From Acanthosepion pharaonis (taxonomy: Eukaryota; Mollusca; Cephalopoda; Sepiida; Sepiidae), in contig CAHIKZ030004123.1 in NCBI GenBank assembly GCA_903632075.3, positions 4,106,001 through 4,170,000 on the forward strand: a stretch of DNA of 64,000 nt, given 5' to 3'. The notes under the pieces are model-generated. The model had not been told where the DNA came from. It was given only the letters and a program-made list of their open reading frames with translations, and made no database searches. A program made the position numbers and the translations under genes. This document shows positions 32,359 through 43,394 of the stretch, in pieces (position 1 is the stretch's first letter; every line of letters starts with the position of its first letter).

Positions 32359-32689
32359 GTTACCTGATGTAATATACTCAGCAACATGGCTTCACCAAAA
32401 TGGCTTCAATAGGATATGTGATCAAAAAGATACATCAACACTAATAATTACCATTGCATATTTATATCTTTCATTTCACGCTAAAGGGGAGAATCTTGAT
32501 TAATACTTTGTTATTCCCCTTGGTTTATCAGTTTAAAAGAAATCCCCTATAACATTATTGAAGGAATTATAAACATTAATTTTCTATCTAATTACATAAA
32601 ACATGAAATGAAAGATAAATAAACAAAACTATAGTAGTAGGGGAACAGATTAATTAAACAGTCCATTGGACTCTATTTTATTTTTTTAA

Positions 32690-33245
32690 TCAAATTCACC
32701 GCAAGCAAGGCAGTAAAGCCATTAAGACACAAGGGGTTACTGAGTGTGAAAGAATTAGAAAACAGAAACATTATTAAAGAACGAAAACTACTGAAGAGAT
32801 AATCAGGAAGACAGTAGATAACAATTGTCATTGCATTTAAATTTTTGAAGATTGAAGTTGGCTGGAAAGTACTGAGCCAGAAGAGTGTTCCACGAGTGAG
32901 AAAAGAAACTGTTAGCATAAAATTTATGGTTACATGTAGCCAATTTATGGTTACATGTCGCCAATTCAACTGTAAAGTGATGCAGTCTTGATGGTAGTCT
33001 AGTACTGTGCTTAAATTCATAAAGTCTAGATACAATTGCAAAGAGCTCATCCAAACAATTACCATGAAAGTATTTATAGAAAAGGCACAGAGGGGCTACA
33101 TTATGGCAGTGGAAAAGTTACTGAAACCATGATGCCAGGACAGGGCCAATAATATTGCTGATTCTTCTTTGGATTTTATGAAGAATCTCTAAATATATAG
33201 CAGGAGCTCCAGAGCATATGTGGCAGCAATATTCAAAGCATGGAC
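32690..33245 (-). mobile_element. LINE-A reverse transcriptase tail
   Basis: Minus strand: YCCHICSGAPAIYLEILHKI-equivalent sequence near 33200, MDELFAIVSRLYEFKHST near 33020, then the Y/W-N-x-L motif in another frame and a 3' UTR (GGCAGTAAAGCCATTAAGAC in plus writing). A 20-bp internal tandem duplication (AATTTATGGTTACATGTMGC at 32922-32961) interrupts the coding part. Confidence 0.8.
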
Positions 33246-33377
33246 GATTGTGAATTCCGAATTTCTGCTTTATTGAATCTCAATATATTTTTAAAACTTT
33301 AGTTTTGTTGAAACATTTGACAGCACTGAGTAAATAATACACAACATGTCACATGACCAACTTTTTCTTTTTTTTTT

Positions 33378-33835
33378 AAACTAATGTTCATCCAATATAA
33401 GGCCTAAGAGCCACTCATGGTAGAGGGTTACTGTGTGGTATTAGCATAAGAGAGGCGAAGTTCTTGGTGTCTATGCAGGAAAGATAATGGCTAACTCGAT
33501 ACTTAAAGAGGTCAGGATTTAATTTGTGAATAACATTTCAAAGTTCAGTAGAAGACGTTAGAAGTATAGTGTGGAAGTAGATGAGGAGGAACCAGAAACC
33601 CAATCCCAAACATGAAAAAAAGGGATAAACCTCTACTCCTGTTCAAAAGACTGGGTAGGAGTATGAACTAGATGACAGGTGAACCTATCTGCTCCTATTA
33701 GGCAAACAAAAAAATAATTAGTAAATAAAATTCCAGAGTTCAGGGGAAGATGTCGAAAGTAGACCTTAGAATGAACCAGAAACTGAATCCTAAACAGGAA
33801 ATAAAGGATAAACCCCTACTCCTGTTCAAAAAATT
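33378..33835 (-). mobile_element. LINE-D 3' fragment with an internal duplication
   Basis: Starts with the family 3' block (TAATGTTCATCCAATATAAG, AAGAGCCACTCATGGTAGAG). The segment ending GGATAAACCTCTACTCCTGT is present twice (about 33520-33640 and 33713-33830), each copy carrying AGTTCAGKRGAAGAYGT and ACCAGAAACYSAATCC. The duplicated unit is about 190 bp with a gap. Confidence 0.65.
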
Positions 33836-33840
33836 AATGG

Positions 33841-33911
<71 letters not shown>
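33841..33911. repeat. (CATA)n(TA)n microsatellite
   Basis: About 24 bp of CATA units then about 46 bp of TA, directly after LINE-D. Confidence 0.95.
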
Positions 33912-33913
<2 letters not shown>

Positions 33914-33919
33914 TATGCT

Positions 33920-34755
33920 GATATGGATTTGACCATGAAATGCACAGGTAAAGCAACTACTAAGCATTTTTACCAGCCTTATAATTAACCAATGCTTTTA
34001 GGGACACTGCATTACTCAGTGTTGGAGAAGGTGAGATGATTTGCTATAAAGAAACTTTATTTCTTGTTTGACCTCTTTTGCCTTTCAACAGTTCCCATAA
34101 AGTGAGAGCTCTTAACTATAAATTTTCTTATGAAGGTGTCTTAGCCCAATCCATTTCTCAAAATCTAATTAAATGACCAAATATCAGTATCTTTTTTTTT
34201 ACTTTTTATTTCTCTCCTTTAGAGTTAATAATTTTTCAAGCACTCATCATATTTCTTATATGCTAAGATGCACCCTGTAAATACCTAAGTACTTTTGGGG
34301 GGAAAAAAATTAGGATTTAATAGCTTATTGTACTAGCAAGTCTAAGTAACCGAGTCTACAGTGTCATTTTCCTTTCTCTCACAACAAATTATCACATTTT
34401 GAACCTATTATTAAATATTTGTGGTTATTATTAATTAGATTTTCAATAATTTAGCACAATGTTATATCTATTCACATCAGAAACAACTTATACTTGCCAA
34501 CACAAGGCATTTCAACACATAATGTTTTTACGTCCCACTCTCAGCTAAGGTTTCAGGGGTGCCTTCACAAGTGCAAATGATGTGTTGCTTTTACACCATC
34601 ACTACCACAGTCTGCTATTAGTGTATGAATATACTCACTAGCAGTGGGTTACTTCACGCCACTCGTGAGTATTGTATTTTGTTGATGTTATAAAGATTAC
34701 TATTTCATTTCAAAACTTTATTTTGGTTATTCCTCATTCAGTAACCTTTTTTAGG
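33920..34755. other. Unclassified sequence
   Basis: No motif or repeat family recognised over about 0.8 kb. Confidence 0.3.
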
Positions 34756-34761
34756 TTACAA

Positions 34762-35490
34762 CAAAACACTTCCCAGATATTTAAATTATTGTACTTGTTT
34801 GATTTTGGTATCTCCAATTTTTAATTTGCATGTTACCCCAACTTACAATAGTACAACATATTTATGAGGATTGGGACATACTCATAGTGTTCATAGGTAC
34901 AGTATATAACATATTTTAACAGAGGAAGGCAAGTGTGACATGGAAATCTCAGGGCACATCGGGATAGCAAATGATGCCTTCCAAAAGCTAAGCAAAATAT
35001 TAAGAAATAGGAATATTTTGTTAGAAACAAAGAAAAGAGTGCTGAATTGTTATGTAATATCAGTCCTCCTATATGGCAGTGGATGCTGGATAATTTTCTT
35101 GGTAATGAAGAAGAAACTTGAAGCAATGAAATGTGGTTCTATATAAGGATGCTGAGAATACCATTGACATCACATGTAAGCAATGAGAAAATTTTTAAGA
35201 AAATGGAAACTAGTAAAAAACGGACTTAGAATCAAAAAGAGATAAATGAAATGGTTGGAACACATAATTTGGAAGGAATGCTTGAAGAATTTAACAGTCA
35301 CAGGACATATTGAATACAAGAGTGAGAGAGAAAAACAGTATATAACTTACCTAATGAGCTTGTATAAATGGACGTCAGAAAAGGGTTTAGGAGAGATAGG
35401 AAGAAGACAAAATTTACTAAGTGTTAGAAAGGACAGGACATTGTGGAGAGCCATGATTGCCAACATTTAGAAGGGATACGGCATATAGCA
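34762..35490 (+). mobile_element. LINE-B copy with inverted 5' segment
   Basis: From 34918 the plus strand reads EEGKCDMEISGHIGIANDAF, QKLSKILRNRNILLETKKRV, LLYGSGCWI, VSNEKIFKKMETS-equivalent sequence, KWLEHIIWKECLKNLTVTGH, and RTLWRAMIANI. In contrast, 34762-34845 carries the immediately upstream part (KQVQ...YLGSVL) on the minus strand. The inverted piece ends and the forward piece begins at adjacent points of the element (GTGTTTT / TTTTAACAG), the classical outcome of twin priming. About 70 bp between them (34846-34917) is unassigned. Confidence 0.8.
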
Positions 35491-35499
35491 TAAGAAAAT

Positions 35500-36280
35500 G
35501 AGAATGTAAAAACTTTATTTCAGTGACCTACCCTTAACTGATTTCAATGAGATTTTTATTCTGTCAATTCTGATACAGCTCCAACTGTAATTCTCCAGGT
35601 CATTTTTTCTTGAAATGGTTTTTGTGGTAAATACGAGCAAAACTTGATTATCTATTGGCTGTTTTGAAAGTAGAAAAAAAATCTCTTGCTTGATTCTGTA
35701 AAGAAATCTTTATTTTGTGGATAAAGTTCAAGTTCTTTTTGTTTGTGTGGTCTGGACTCTTGTTTTGTTTGCTTCAAGGATTGGTCTGTATTTGTAAATG
35801 CCTCTCTGTTGCTTAAAGGAAGTGAACTCTGCTTTCTAATGTCACTCTTCAATTTCTTCTGACCTCTTTCCTGTGAAGGAATCACATGAGATTCTCTCCA
35901 CTATAACCTATTGGTTGTCTTTTATTAGATGAATCTGCTGCTCTAAATAAAGATAAATCATAAAGTAATTTTGTTGTATTGATATTATTTTAATATAATT
36001 GTTATATTTGATTACCCAAAATGCATTGCAAATGCTTTAATGGCTGAACATCACTAAAACAATGACTTAAACTTTGTCAAGCAAAGATAACTGTTCCTAT
36101 AAATTTATAAATGCAGTTGTGTCTCAAACAATATTTTAGCACGGTTTGCATTTTTTTATAAATTAGTATATTAGTACATGACTAAGTTATGTTTTTTTTT
36201 TTTTCAATTAGAAAACATATCTTACAAAAATAAACAAATATTATGTACTGGTTCAAATAATATGAATTTATGCAGAATGC
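35500..36280. other. Unclassified AT-rich sequence
   Basis: No motif or repeat family recognised. The minus frame at 35652-35885 (77 codons, polar) has no identifiable domain. Confidence 0.3.
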
Positions 36281-36283
36281 TCC

Positions 36284-36390
36284 AAAAGTAATAAAAGTCA
36301 ACTGGGTGTGAAAGAATTAGAAAAACAGAAACATTATTAAAGAACAAAAACTACTGAAAAGATAATCAGGAAGACAAAAGTAATAAAAGT
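36284..36390 (-). mobile_element. 77-bp LINE-A piece flanked by a 15-bp duplication
   Basis: The 77-bp insert 36299-36375 matches the LINE-A 3' UTR at 32744-32815 (AATTAGAAAAACAGAAACAT). It is bounded on both sides by a perfect 15-bp direct repeat AAAAGTAATAAAAGT (36284-36298 and 36376-36390). The piece lacks the normal LINE-A 3' terminus, so ordinary 3'-end priming does not explain it simply. Confidence 0.8.
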
Positions 36391-36861
36391 TTCCATGGCA
36401 AAATGCATAACATGCATAATTGAAGAATTTAAGTCATTGTGCATGAGCAGATACATCCCTACAGGTGGTCCAAGCTTGCTGGGTGATGGGTGATTTTATT
36501 GAGCCACCCTCTCTAGGATGGTACCCAACAAAAGCTACAGAATTCTGTTCTGCTATTTAACCCATAACTGGGGTGAGAATTCATACCTTGGCTGTAATTT
36601 GATCTTGACTCTCCAATTTCTCTTTCTACGTCACTTATCCCTTACACGACACACAGAACTGTTCCAAAAGTAATACCTTCTGTTAACTTCCTTAGAAACT
36701 ACAGATACAGGAAACACAATAATACTGTTGGATAAAGTAAGTATTCAGCGAGAAAACACAATTTTTCTATATAATCTCTACCGTTATGCATTTTTGAGGT
36801 GTTCTTAATTTTATCATTTAACAGCTGTGCAAGGTCATTTAGATTGATTGAGTTTTTTTTA

Positions 36862-37230
36862 CATGGCTTATCAACTCTTTGCAGGTTTATTTAAAGCCAG
36901 AAAATATTTTTAGATTGTAAAAAATTTTTTTGGCGATAATAATGATTTATTGATACAAGTTCCACTAATTAACCCTTAGCTGGGAAGTGAAGTGGATTCA
37001 TATCTTTCCCAAAGGTATTTATGTGTAAATGAATATTAAAAAAAACCTTACCTGAATTGGAACTCAGGGAGCCAAGTTCTAATTCAAGCTGTTATCCATT
37101 ACACCACCTGCACATCTAATTTTACAGCACCTGGTATTCCCAAGCGATTGTTCATCAAGTTATTGACCAGGCTTGACGTTGCTTAACTTTGATGATCATA
37201 TGAGAATCAATGTTTAAACATGATATGGGC
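36862..37230 (-). mobile_element. 5S/tRNA chimeric SINE, minus strand
   Basis: Reading the minus strand from 37230: GCCCATATCATGTTTAAACA (5S 5' part), CATCAAAGTTAAGCAACGTC, a shortened middle, GGGAATACCAGGTGCTGTAA (5S 3' end), GTGGTGTAATGGATAACAGC (tRNA-like A box), AATTAGAACTTGGC, and the common tail to TTGATAAGCCATG. The 5S middle block has lost about 15 bp. Confidence 0.85.
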
Positions 37231-37239
37231 GAAGTCAGG

Positions 37240-37830
37240 CTGACTGCAGTGTAGCTTGTTCACACATCATTGTCGTCACTACTGAAATGCATTACCCACT
37301 GCCTAACTGTACTCACTGCTGTAGTTTGATCTTTGGAAATATTCAACTAGCATTGATGAATGTCAGTGGATGCATTTTTTTCATATGGCAGCCTTCAGGG
37401 AATACCACTGCTTCATGCATACATTTATGCCAAATGCCATTATGGATTATTGCTAGAAATATTCAACCTCTATTGCTGTACATTGCTATTGCTGCAACAT
37501 CTGCCTCTGATGTTGTGAGCTAGCATAATAGGAAAAGAGGCATTACTTTTGAAATGACTTTTGTATATTGTCTATAACTTGGAAAGAGCCATTCATATTC
37601 CAAATAATGTTTGGATAATTGAACCTCCTTCTTTATATTATCTATAATTTTGAAAATAGACATTAACATTTCAAATATTGTTCAGACAATTGAATCCATT
37701 TTTCTATTGCCTATGATTTTTGAACAATTGAATTCCCTTTTCTTTTTTTCTTGATATTTTTACCACATTTCAGTGGATCAGTTCTTCAGCCTTTATCAGT
37801 TGTACAATCCACAAGAATGAAAAAAAAAAC
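37240..37830. other. Unclassified sequence
   Basis: The plus frame at 37287-37523 shows no domain. A diffuse internal duplication (TTATATTATCTATAA...ATTCAAATATTGTTCAGACAA) lies near 37560-37740. A Penelope-like CTGAAGAAC...CACTGAAATG is on the minus strand near 37790. Confidence 0.3.
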
Positions 37831-37839
37831 ATATCAGAA

Positions 37840-38965
37840 ATAATTGTCAGAAAAATGATCTTGAAGAAAGTGGTTGGAATCTCACTTGTATATATGGAAT
37901 ATGAGAGGTATCAAATTGGACACCAAAACAGGAGTTTATAGAGCAGCCGTTTTGACCACACTGTTGCATGGCTCAGAATTGTGGGCTGTGTATATGTACC
38001 ATGTCAATCAAGCTGGAGGTCTTCCACAAAAGTTGTCTCCATTCAATCTGTGACTATACTTTTGACAATAGGGTGTTCAATACTAATTTTTTTTTTCTTT
38101 CCTTAAAGCATTTCACCTCAAGTAAGGTGGGATGCCACTAGCACGCAAGGGGTTACAGAGAGTGGGAGGGAGAGGCATGATAGAGGAAAGGATGAAGAAA
38201 AGGACAAGGAATAGATCCAGGCATCTGGAGATGTTGATTGACATTACATTTGAATAGTTGGAGATTATAGCTATCAGATAAACAAGTAATAGGAAGGGAA
38301 TTCCACAGATGGGAGGTGCGAGATATGAAGCTATTGGAGTAGAAGAGATGGCTACATTTAACAGTGAAAAGGTGGGATTGAGATGCCATTAAATTCATGC
38401 AGTCTGGGAACTTGCAAAAGTAGCTCATTGGAGCAGTTACTGTGAAAGTATTTGTAGAAAAGACAGGAGGTGACAGCATGTCTATGAGGGAGCAACTGTA
38501 GACGAGATGCCAGATCATGGCAAATCACATTGCATATCCGTCTCTGAATTTTGTTGAGGACCTTAAGATGAACAGCGAGGGCACTAGACCATATATGGCA
38601 GCAGTATTCTATGTAAGGTCAAATGGTTGATTTATAGATTTGAAGGATTGACTTGGGCAAGAAAGACATTGGCGGAATTGAGACTTTCTTGATGCAGTCA
38701 CAACTTCACTGGGCTGGCATGATGCAAAGATGAGTGGCCAGCTTGTCAGTTGTCAAAGAACTGTTAGACAGCCATGGCTCAGGTATAAAGACAATTTAAC
38801 GAGTAACCTCTCAGCTGTTAATGTGTCTCAAGTGAATTACCCCGAATAGAAATAACTGGAGATATTTGTGTCAGAGTGATATCAGAAATTTTAAAATCAG
38901 TCATATTGACCAGCTAAGAGATGAAAGACGATAGCGAAAAGTGTCATAAAATATTCCTGTTGCTA
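37840..38965 (+). mobile_element. LINE-C remnant split by a LINE-A insertion
   Basis: The left piece (37840-38085) reads WNMRGIKLDTKTGVYRAAVL and TTLLHGSELWAV, then a frameshift into EVFHKSCLHSICD. The right piece (about 38650-38965) reads GGIETFLMQSQLHWAGMMQR, then SVVKELLDSHGSG and RNNWRYLCQ. Together these are the C-terminal part of a non-LTR polymerase family widespread in invertebrates (V-Y-x-A-V-V-L-P-T-L-L-Y-G...A-F-H-x-x-C-L-R-x-I...L-R-W-A-G-H-V). The gap between them is filled by LINE-A in the opposite orientation. Confidence 0.75.
38105..38640 (-). mobile_element. LINE-A copy inserted into LINE-C
   Basis: Minus strand: DPYMVWCPRCSS-equivalent region near 38600, MIWHLVYSCSLIDMLSPPVF, FISRTSHLWNSLPITCL near 38310 (the F-x-R-T-x-x-L-W-N-S-L-P motif), LQLFKCNVNQHLQ, and a 3' UTR ending in TTCACCTCAAGTAAGGTGGG. 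It has a TTTTTTTT run at its 3' side in plus writing (A-rich tail). A clear target duplication could not be read because the LINE-C flanks are diverged. Confidence 0.8.
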
Positions 38966-39082
38966 TGTCTCGAGATCCTTGGTGTTGCACAATGTGAATT
39001 TGTATTCAGGTCACTAGCAGGATTGAAGTGTCATATACAACAAAAACATAAAAACTGAATCAGATTATTGGATTTAATGCAA

Positions 39083-39449
39083 GGCTTATGACTACATGAT
39101 GTTGAAACATGGATTCCTATATGATCACCAAAATTGAGCAATGTTGAGCCTAGTCAGTACCTAAATGTTTTGCTGCTTAGGAATACCAGGTGCTGTAAAC
39201 TTGGATGTGTGGGTGGTGTAATAGATAATGGTATGGAATTGTTAACTGGAGAGCCAATTTCCAATTCCTGTTGGATTCACTTATGCGCAAATATCCTTAA
39301 GAAAGATATGAATCAACCTCTTCTCCTTACAGCTATAGGTTAATTAGTAAGACTTGCATCATTATCTGAAAAAAAAGAAATTCTTACAATCTAAAAATAT
39401 TTTCTGGCAAAGGGTTGATAAGCCATAAAATATGAATCAATCAATCAAA
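39083..39449 (+). mobile_element. 5S/tRNA chimeric SINE
   Basis: Starts GGCTTATGACTACATGATGT (5S 5' end), then CACCAAAATTGAGCAATGTT, GCTGCTTAGGAATACCAGGT and GCTGTAAACTTGGATGTG. Next are GTGGTGTAATAGATAATGG (tRNA-like), ATTTCCAATTCCTGTTGG (B-box region), and the common tail to GGGTTGATAAGCCATAAAAT followed by (AATC)n. The C-box block has CTAAATGTTTTG in place of AGATGGGTGA. Confidence 0.85.
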
Positions 39450-39797
39450 ACATCTCAATGCAGCAGATAAAGTTTCATTTTCTGACCTTTCCCACTTGTT
39501 TCACTGGAGTGGTGCTGCCTGGAGAATGAATCACTAGTCACCAGATTTCAGTTTCTTTTATCCACCATGAATGAGCATAAATTTTAGCTTTACATTAATG
39601 TCTGGATCAAGGAAGTCTGTAATCAAAAATGTTAATATTCTTTATTAATAAAGTGTAGCTTGGCTTAATTGACAGATTAGCTACAAGTGTTAATTGGACA
39701 GTTTTTAATTTGGGTTTCCTGATATTTGTCAGTTATGACATTGGAGAAATTCTTGAACATGAAACCTATTAATTGGACTCACTCTCACAAATAAATA

Positions 39798-41039
39798 CAG
39801 GGTTTGGCAGAAATACCACTTGCATTTTAAAAGTTGACTAAGGTAACTGTTATTTTAAAAAAAAAAAACATAAATTTGACTGTTGTGTCCACAAAAAACA
39901 GTGTGTTAAAAGGACTTTTTTTTTGTTTCTTTTTTTGAACACTACTATTATTTTAACTACCTTCACTCTTCAGTCATGTTTGTTTTAAAAAGCAATGATT
40001 AGAATTGCAATAAAACCTAAAGATATGGAAGTGAATTTGTACAATTTTTTTAGGTTCTTGATAATTTATAACAAAAATATTAAACACTATTTGATTGTTT
40101 ATTTACAAGAATAATCTTATATTTACAACATTCTAAAAATGCAATTAAAACTAATGCAATGCAATATTTATCATTTACCAATTTATAAGGAAATAAATAT
40201 GAAAACTATTTTCTGTTCATAAATTAAACATTTACTAAATTATTAAAATATGGGAACCAAATATAAGGAAATTTTCATTATTTACCATTTTATAAAGTTT
40301 GAATCAATTTGCAATTAGCCAATGTTTTGCCAACCATTCCAATAAACAATCTAATAGTTTTATTATTTTTGTTATCAATTCTCAAGAACAAAGAAAATGT
40401 ATAAATTCACTTTCATATGTTTAGGTTTTATTCAAATTCTAATCATTGCTTTATAAAACAAACATTGTCAAGGAGTGATGGTAGTTAAGATAATAGTGGT
40501 GTTGACACTTTTTATTTTATTTTATTTTTTTTGTGGGCACATAGGTCGAAGTTTGCCTAAATTTATTTCACTGCTGTTTAAACAAAGGGCTACAGTTTTT
40601 ATTCATTTGGTTTTAAAAATGACATCCTCCAAACAGTGGCCTCTGCCATACACTGTTGTAGATGATTCCAAAAGTTCTCCATCACTAAGAATTTCAAAAT
40701 CTTCCAAGTGGCTTGCTTTTAAACACTGAATCTGTGGCTCTGTAATTTTTAACCAATACTCGTATCTATTTTCTATCCAGAACAGCACCATTTCAACATA
40801 ACATAAAATGAGCAGGAAAAGCACTGTGTTACAATTACAGATTCTCAAGTCTTAAAATAATGTTTAAACAACAAATGCATGGTATGCACCAATTCAGACC
40901 CTGATGGTAACTTGGCTACTTGGAAAAAAAAAATGGTAAAGCATTAGCTAGATGAAGACACCATTGCCACTTGACTAAGTTCACTAGCACCATACAGGTG
41001 ACAGTTTTAAATGTGGGAGGTATTTCTGCCACACTCTGT
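39798..41039. mobile_element. TIR DNA transposon with TA target site
   Basis: Left end CAGGGTTTGGCAGAAATACC, right end (complement) CAGAGTGTGGCAGAAATACC, each next to TA (39796-39797 and 41040-41041). Size is 1,242 bp. The ends and TA suggest the Tc1/mariner superfamily. A large palindrome (39928-40515) fills the left half. A minus frame (40603-40848) and its plus-strand shadow show no transposase motif. The element is probably non-autonomous or has been replaced internally by another insertion. Confidence 0.7.
39928..40515. repeat. Large palindrome with about 150-bp arms
   Basis: Arms at about 39928-40085 and 40350-40515 share AAGCAATGATTAGAATT and ATAAAACCTAAAGATATGGA in inverted orientation, with about 265 bp of AT-rich spacer. 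Weaker pairing (GTGTCCACAAAAAA) extends further out on both sides. Confidence 0.8.
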
Positions 41040-41041
41040 AT

Positions 41042-41940
41042 GTCATGATTCTAACTGAAGAAAATATAAAAATATATTAAGGGAACATAGCCAGCCATTT
41101 TGAATATCTCAAATGGTTATGCATCTTTGATATAATATAGCAACCATTTCAGAGGACTTTACTGTTCAGGCATGAACAGATACTCTCACATGGGATTACT
41201 CAGTCAATAGTGAGATACATTTTAGATAAATTCTAATACATTTTTATCAAGAAGTAATTTTTTCTTCATTATCATAAACACAAAAATAGGACACTTTCAA
41301 AAGGTGTTCTCCCTCATTCCTGTAACAAATGTGATCTCTAGTGTTGATTCTAGCTGAGGTGAAAGGTGTCTGTTTAGATGAATGATATCGCATGAAGCTC
41401 TAAAGAATTAAGCTTTACAATTATAACATTGTTGTCAAACTGACTACTAAAGCAATAATTAATCTCGCATATCTAATATAACATTTTATTCAACTCTAAA
41501 CTTTGCTAATTACTGTCAGCCAATGAATGTGTGGCTCTGGGGTTTTCTCTGAATGTGGATTCTACATTCTTGCCAAGACGTAAGAGTCTCTCTTGGGCAG
41601 GTGCTTCTATATCTAACTATCATATGGCTTTTCCCATGCATGAATATCGTTGGTGCAGCTGAGTTAGCCACATGTTGGAGGCAGCCATTGACATTCTGTG
41701 AGGTATTGGTTTATACCCAATTGCTATAAGGTCATTTTTCAGGTCAACTGACTGATGCACCTGACTTCTTTGATGGTCTTGTGTGACACTGGGTGTAAAG
41801 TGTATTCTGAAGTGAGCTGAGTACATATTGGAGTTAAAGCAGTTCAATCTCTCCCAGAACATAGGTTCCTCATTGACATTAAATTCCATTTAGAATCACA
41901 TACTACAAAATTAGCTTGAAATATTAAATGACCAATTCGT
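41042..41940. other. Unclassified sequence with one unrecognised frame
   Basis: The minus frame 41620-41889 (89 codons, starting MEFNVNEEPMFWERLNCF) has a balanced composition, but I recognise no family and no exon signals. The remainder shows nothing. Confidence 0.3.
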
Positions 41941-41943
41941 TTT

Positions 41944-42056
41944 TATGGCTTATCAACCCTTTGCAGATTTATTAAAGTCAGAACATATTTTTAGATTGTA
42001 AGAAATTTTTTTTGTTTTGTGAGATATTAATGATATAGTGGTACAAGTCTAATGAC
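41944..42056 (-). mobile_element. SINE tail fragment
   Basis: The minus strand carries the common tail end: CTTACAATCTAAAAATATG, GCAAAGGGTTGATAAGCCAT. It is truncated upstream at TTAGACTTGTACC, where an unrelated sequence begins that is itself shared with 44.03 kb. Confidence 0.7.
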
Positions 42057-42179
42057 AGATAGGTATATGTCTGTATAAACATGAATGTAATAAGAACTTG
42101 CAGATATGAAAAATTTGATTTGATACAAGAAGCATTTTGCTTAAAGGTGCACATATCAATAAAATATATAAGCACATAA

Positions 42180-42336
42180 CTATCTATCTTACATATTTAT
42201 AACTACCATTCATCCCAGCTTTGAACATTGCTAGCACATCTGACCTAGTGCTCCTGCTATACATTTAGAGATTCTTGATCAAATCCAAAGAAAAATCTGC
42301 AATGTTATTGGCACTGATCTGGTATCTCAGAAGAAG
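42180..42336 (+). mobile_element. LINE-A fragment
   Basis: Plus strand carries LHIYNYHSSQL, then TSDLVLLLYI and QIQRKICNVIGTDLVS in shifting frames. Both ends are truncated. It is part of the inverted duplication above. Confidence 0.65.
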
Positions 42337-42339
42337 AGG

Positions 42340-42500
42340 CAGTGGATTCATACCTAATCGGAATTAAATAAACAAACAGGGAATTATGTGGATGTAATGT
42401 GGGGGATCATTTTTATATTACAATCAATATATAAACTGATCCCTCACTTTGCGGTCACAGTAGTTTCTCTATTTTTATATTCCAGAGAATATTCTAAGGT
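42340..42500 (-). mobile_element. SINE-tail-linked dispersed repeat, copy 1
   Basis: Shares ATATTACAATCAATATATAA, CTCACTTTG-GGTCACAGTAG and TATTCCAG with 62855-62998. In both copies this lies next to ATTCATACCTAATC, the point where the SINE tail starts on the minus strand, so it is an alternative upstream sequence for that tail. Confidence 0.65.
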
Positions 42501-42805
42501 AATGGATTTTAATTATCAATCTGACGGATTTTTGTCACTTTAAGCATTAGTTTTAGTTGATGCTCATATTTGAATAGCCACTCTGAAACTAAACAGTATA
42601 TTTATTTATTTTCATTTACCAGATTGAATATTCAAGAAATCTTAGCAGAGAATAATATGCACTTTCCAGCAGGATTCAAACCATCATAATATCCGACATG
42701 CCTTAATTGATTCATCAGATATGAAACTGAGCAGATATGAAAAATTTGATTTGATACAAGAAGGATTTTGCTTAAAGGTGCATTTCAAACTTTGCTTGGT
42801 CATCA

Positions 42806-42890
42806 AGGCTGCTCTGTGGCTAAGTTGGTTAAGACATGTCAGCTCTAACAATGGTTTCATTCTGCCCAGAGTGATGCAGGTAATTCCTGC
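42806..42890 (+). mobile_element. tRNA-like SINE head
   Basis: GCTCTGTGGCTAAGTTGGTT is a good A-box region and GATGCAGGTAATTCC is a weak B box. It resembles the tRNA-like centre of the foldback at 28.7 kb (CTCTGTGGCTCAATCAGT). No tail recognised. Confidence 0.45.
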
Positions 42891-43394
42891 TCTTCCTTAC
42901 TACTATAAGAATAGACTGCTCCTACTTAGAAATACATCAAGTAGCCACATTAGAGGAGGATTTGAGGCATAGTTGAATTATTCAAGCTTTTTCATTCTGT
43001 GTATGAGTATTTTAATTAACCTTCTTTTTCTATGTTTACCTTACCTGGTTTTTTATTCCTTCAATACTTTAACTACAGCTTACCTAATTCTCGGTTATTT
43101 TGAACAAAGACATTTCTAAATAAAACAAAATAGATAATATAACTTAGTTGTGTACTAATTATTGAAAAAAATGCATGGTTTGAATTTTTTTGATAAATAT
43201 TTTAAATATAGATTTTTGAGCAAGTTAGACTTCCCACATGCATACACTGAATCCAACATAATTCACCTGCCTCTTTTATACTAATTGATCTTGTACTAGA
43301 GAATATTCAGTTTAGTAAATATTCAAATGTAACCACCTTGATCAGAGAGTTAACTAAATGATCTTTATCTGATGATGTTGACCAAAATATTATT

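Noticed and set aside
41620..41889. Minus-strand 89-codon frame as a gene
   Set aside because: No recognisable domain, no exon signals and length within chance expectation for this composition.
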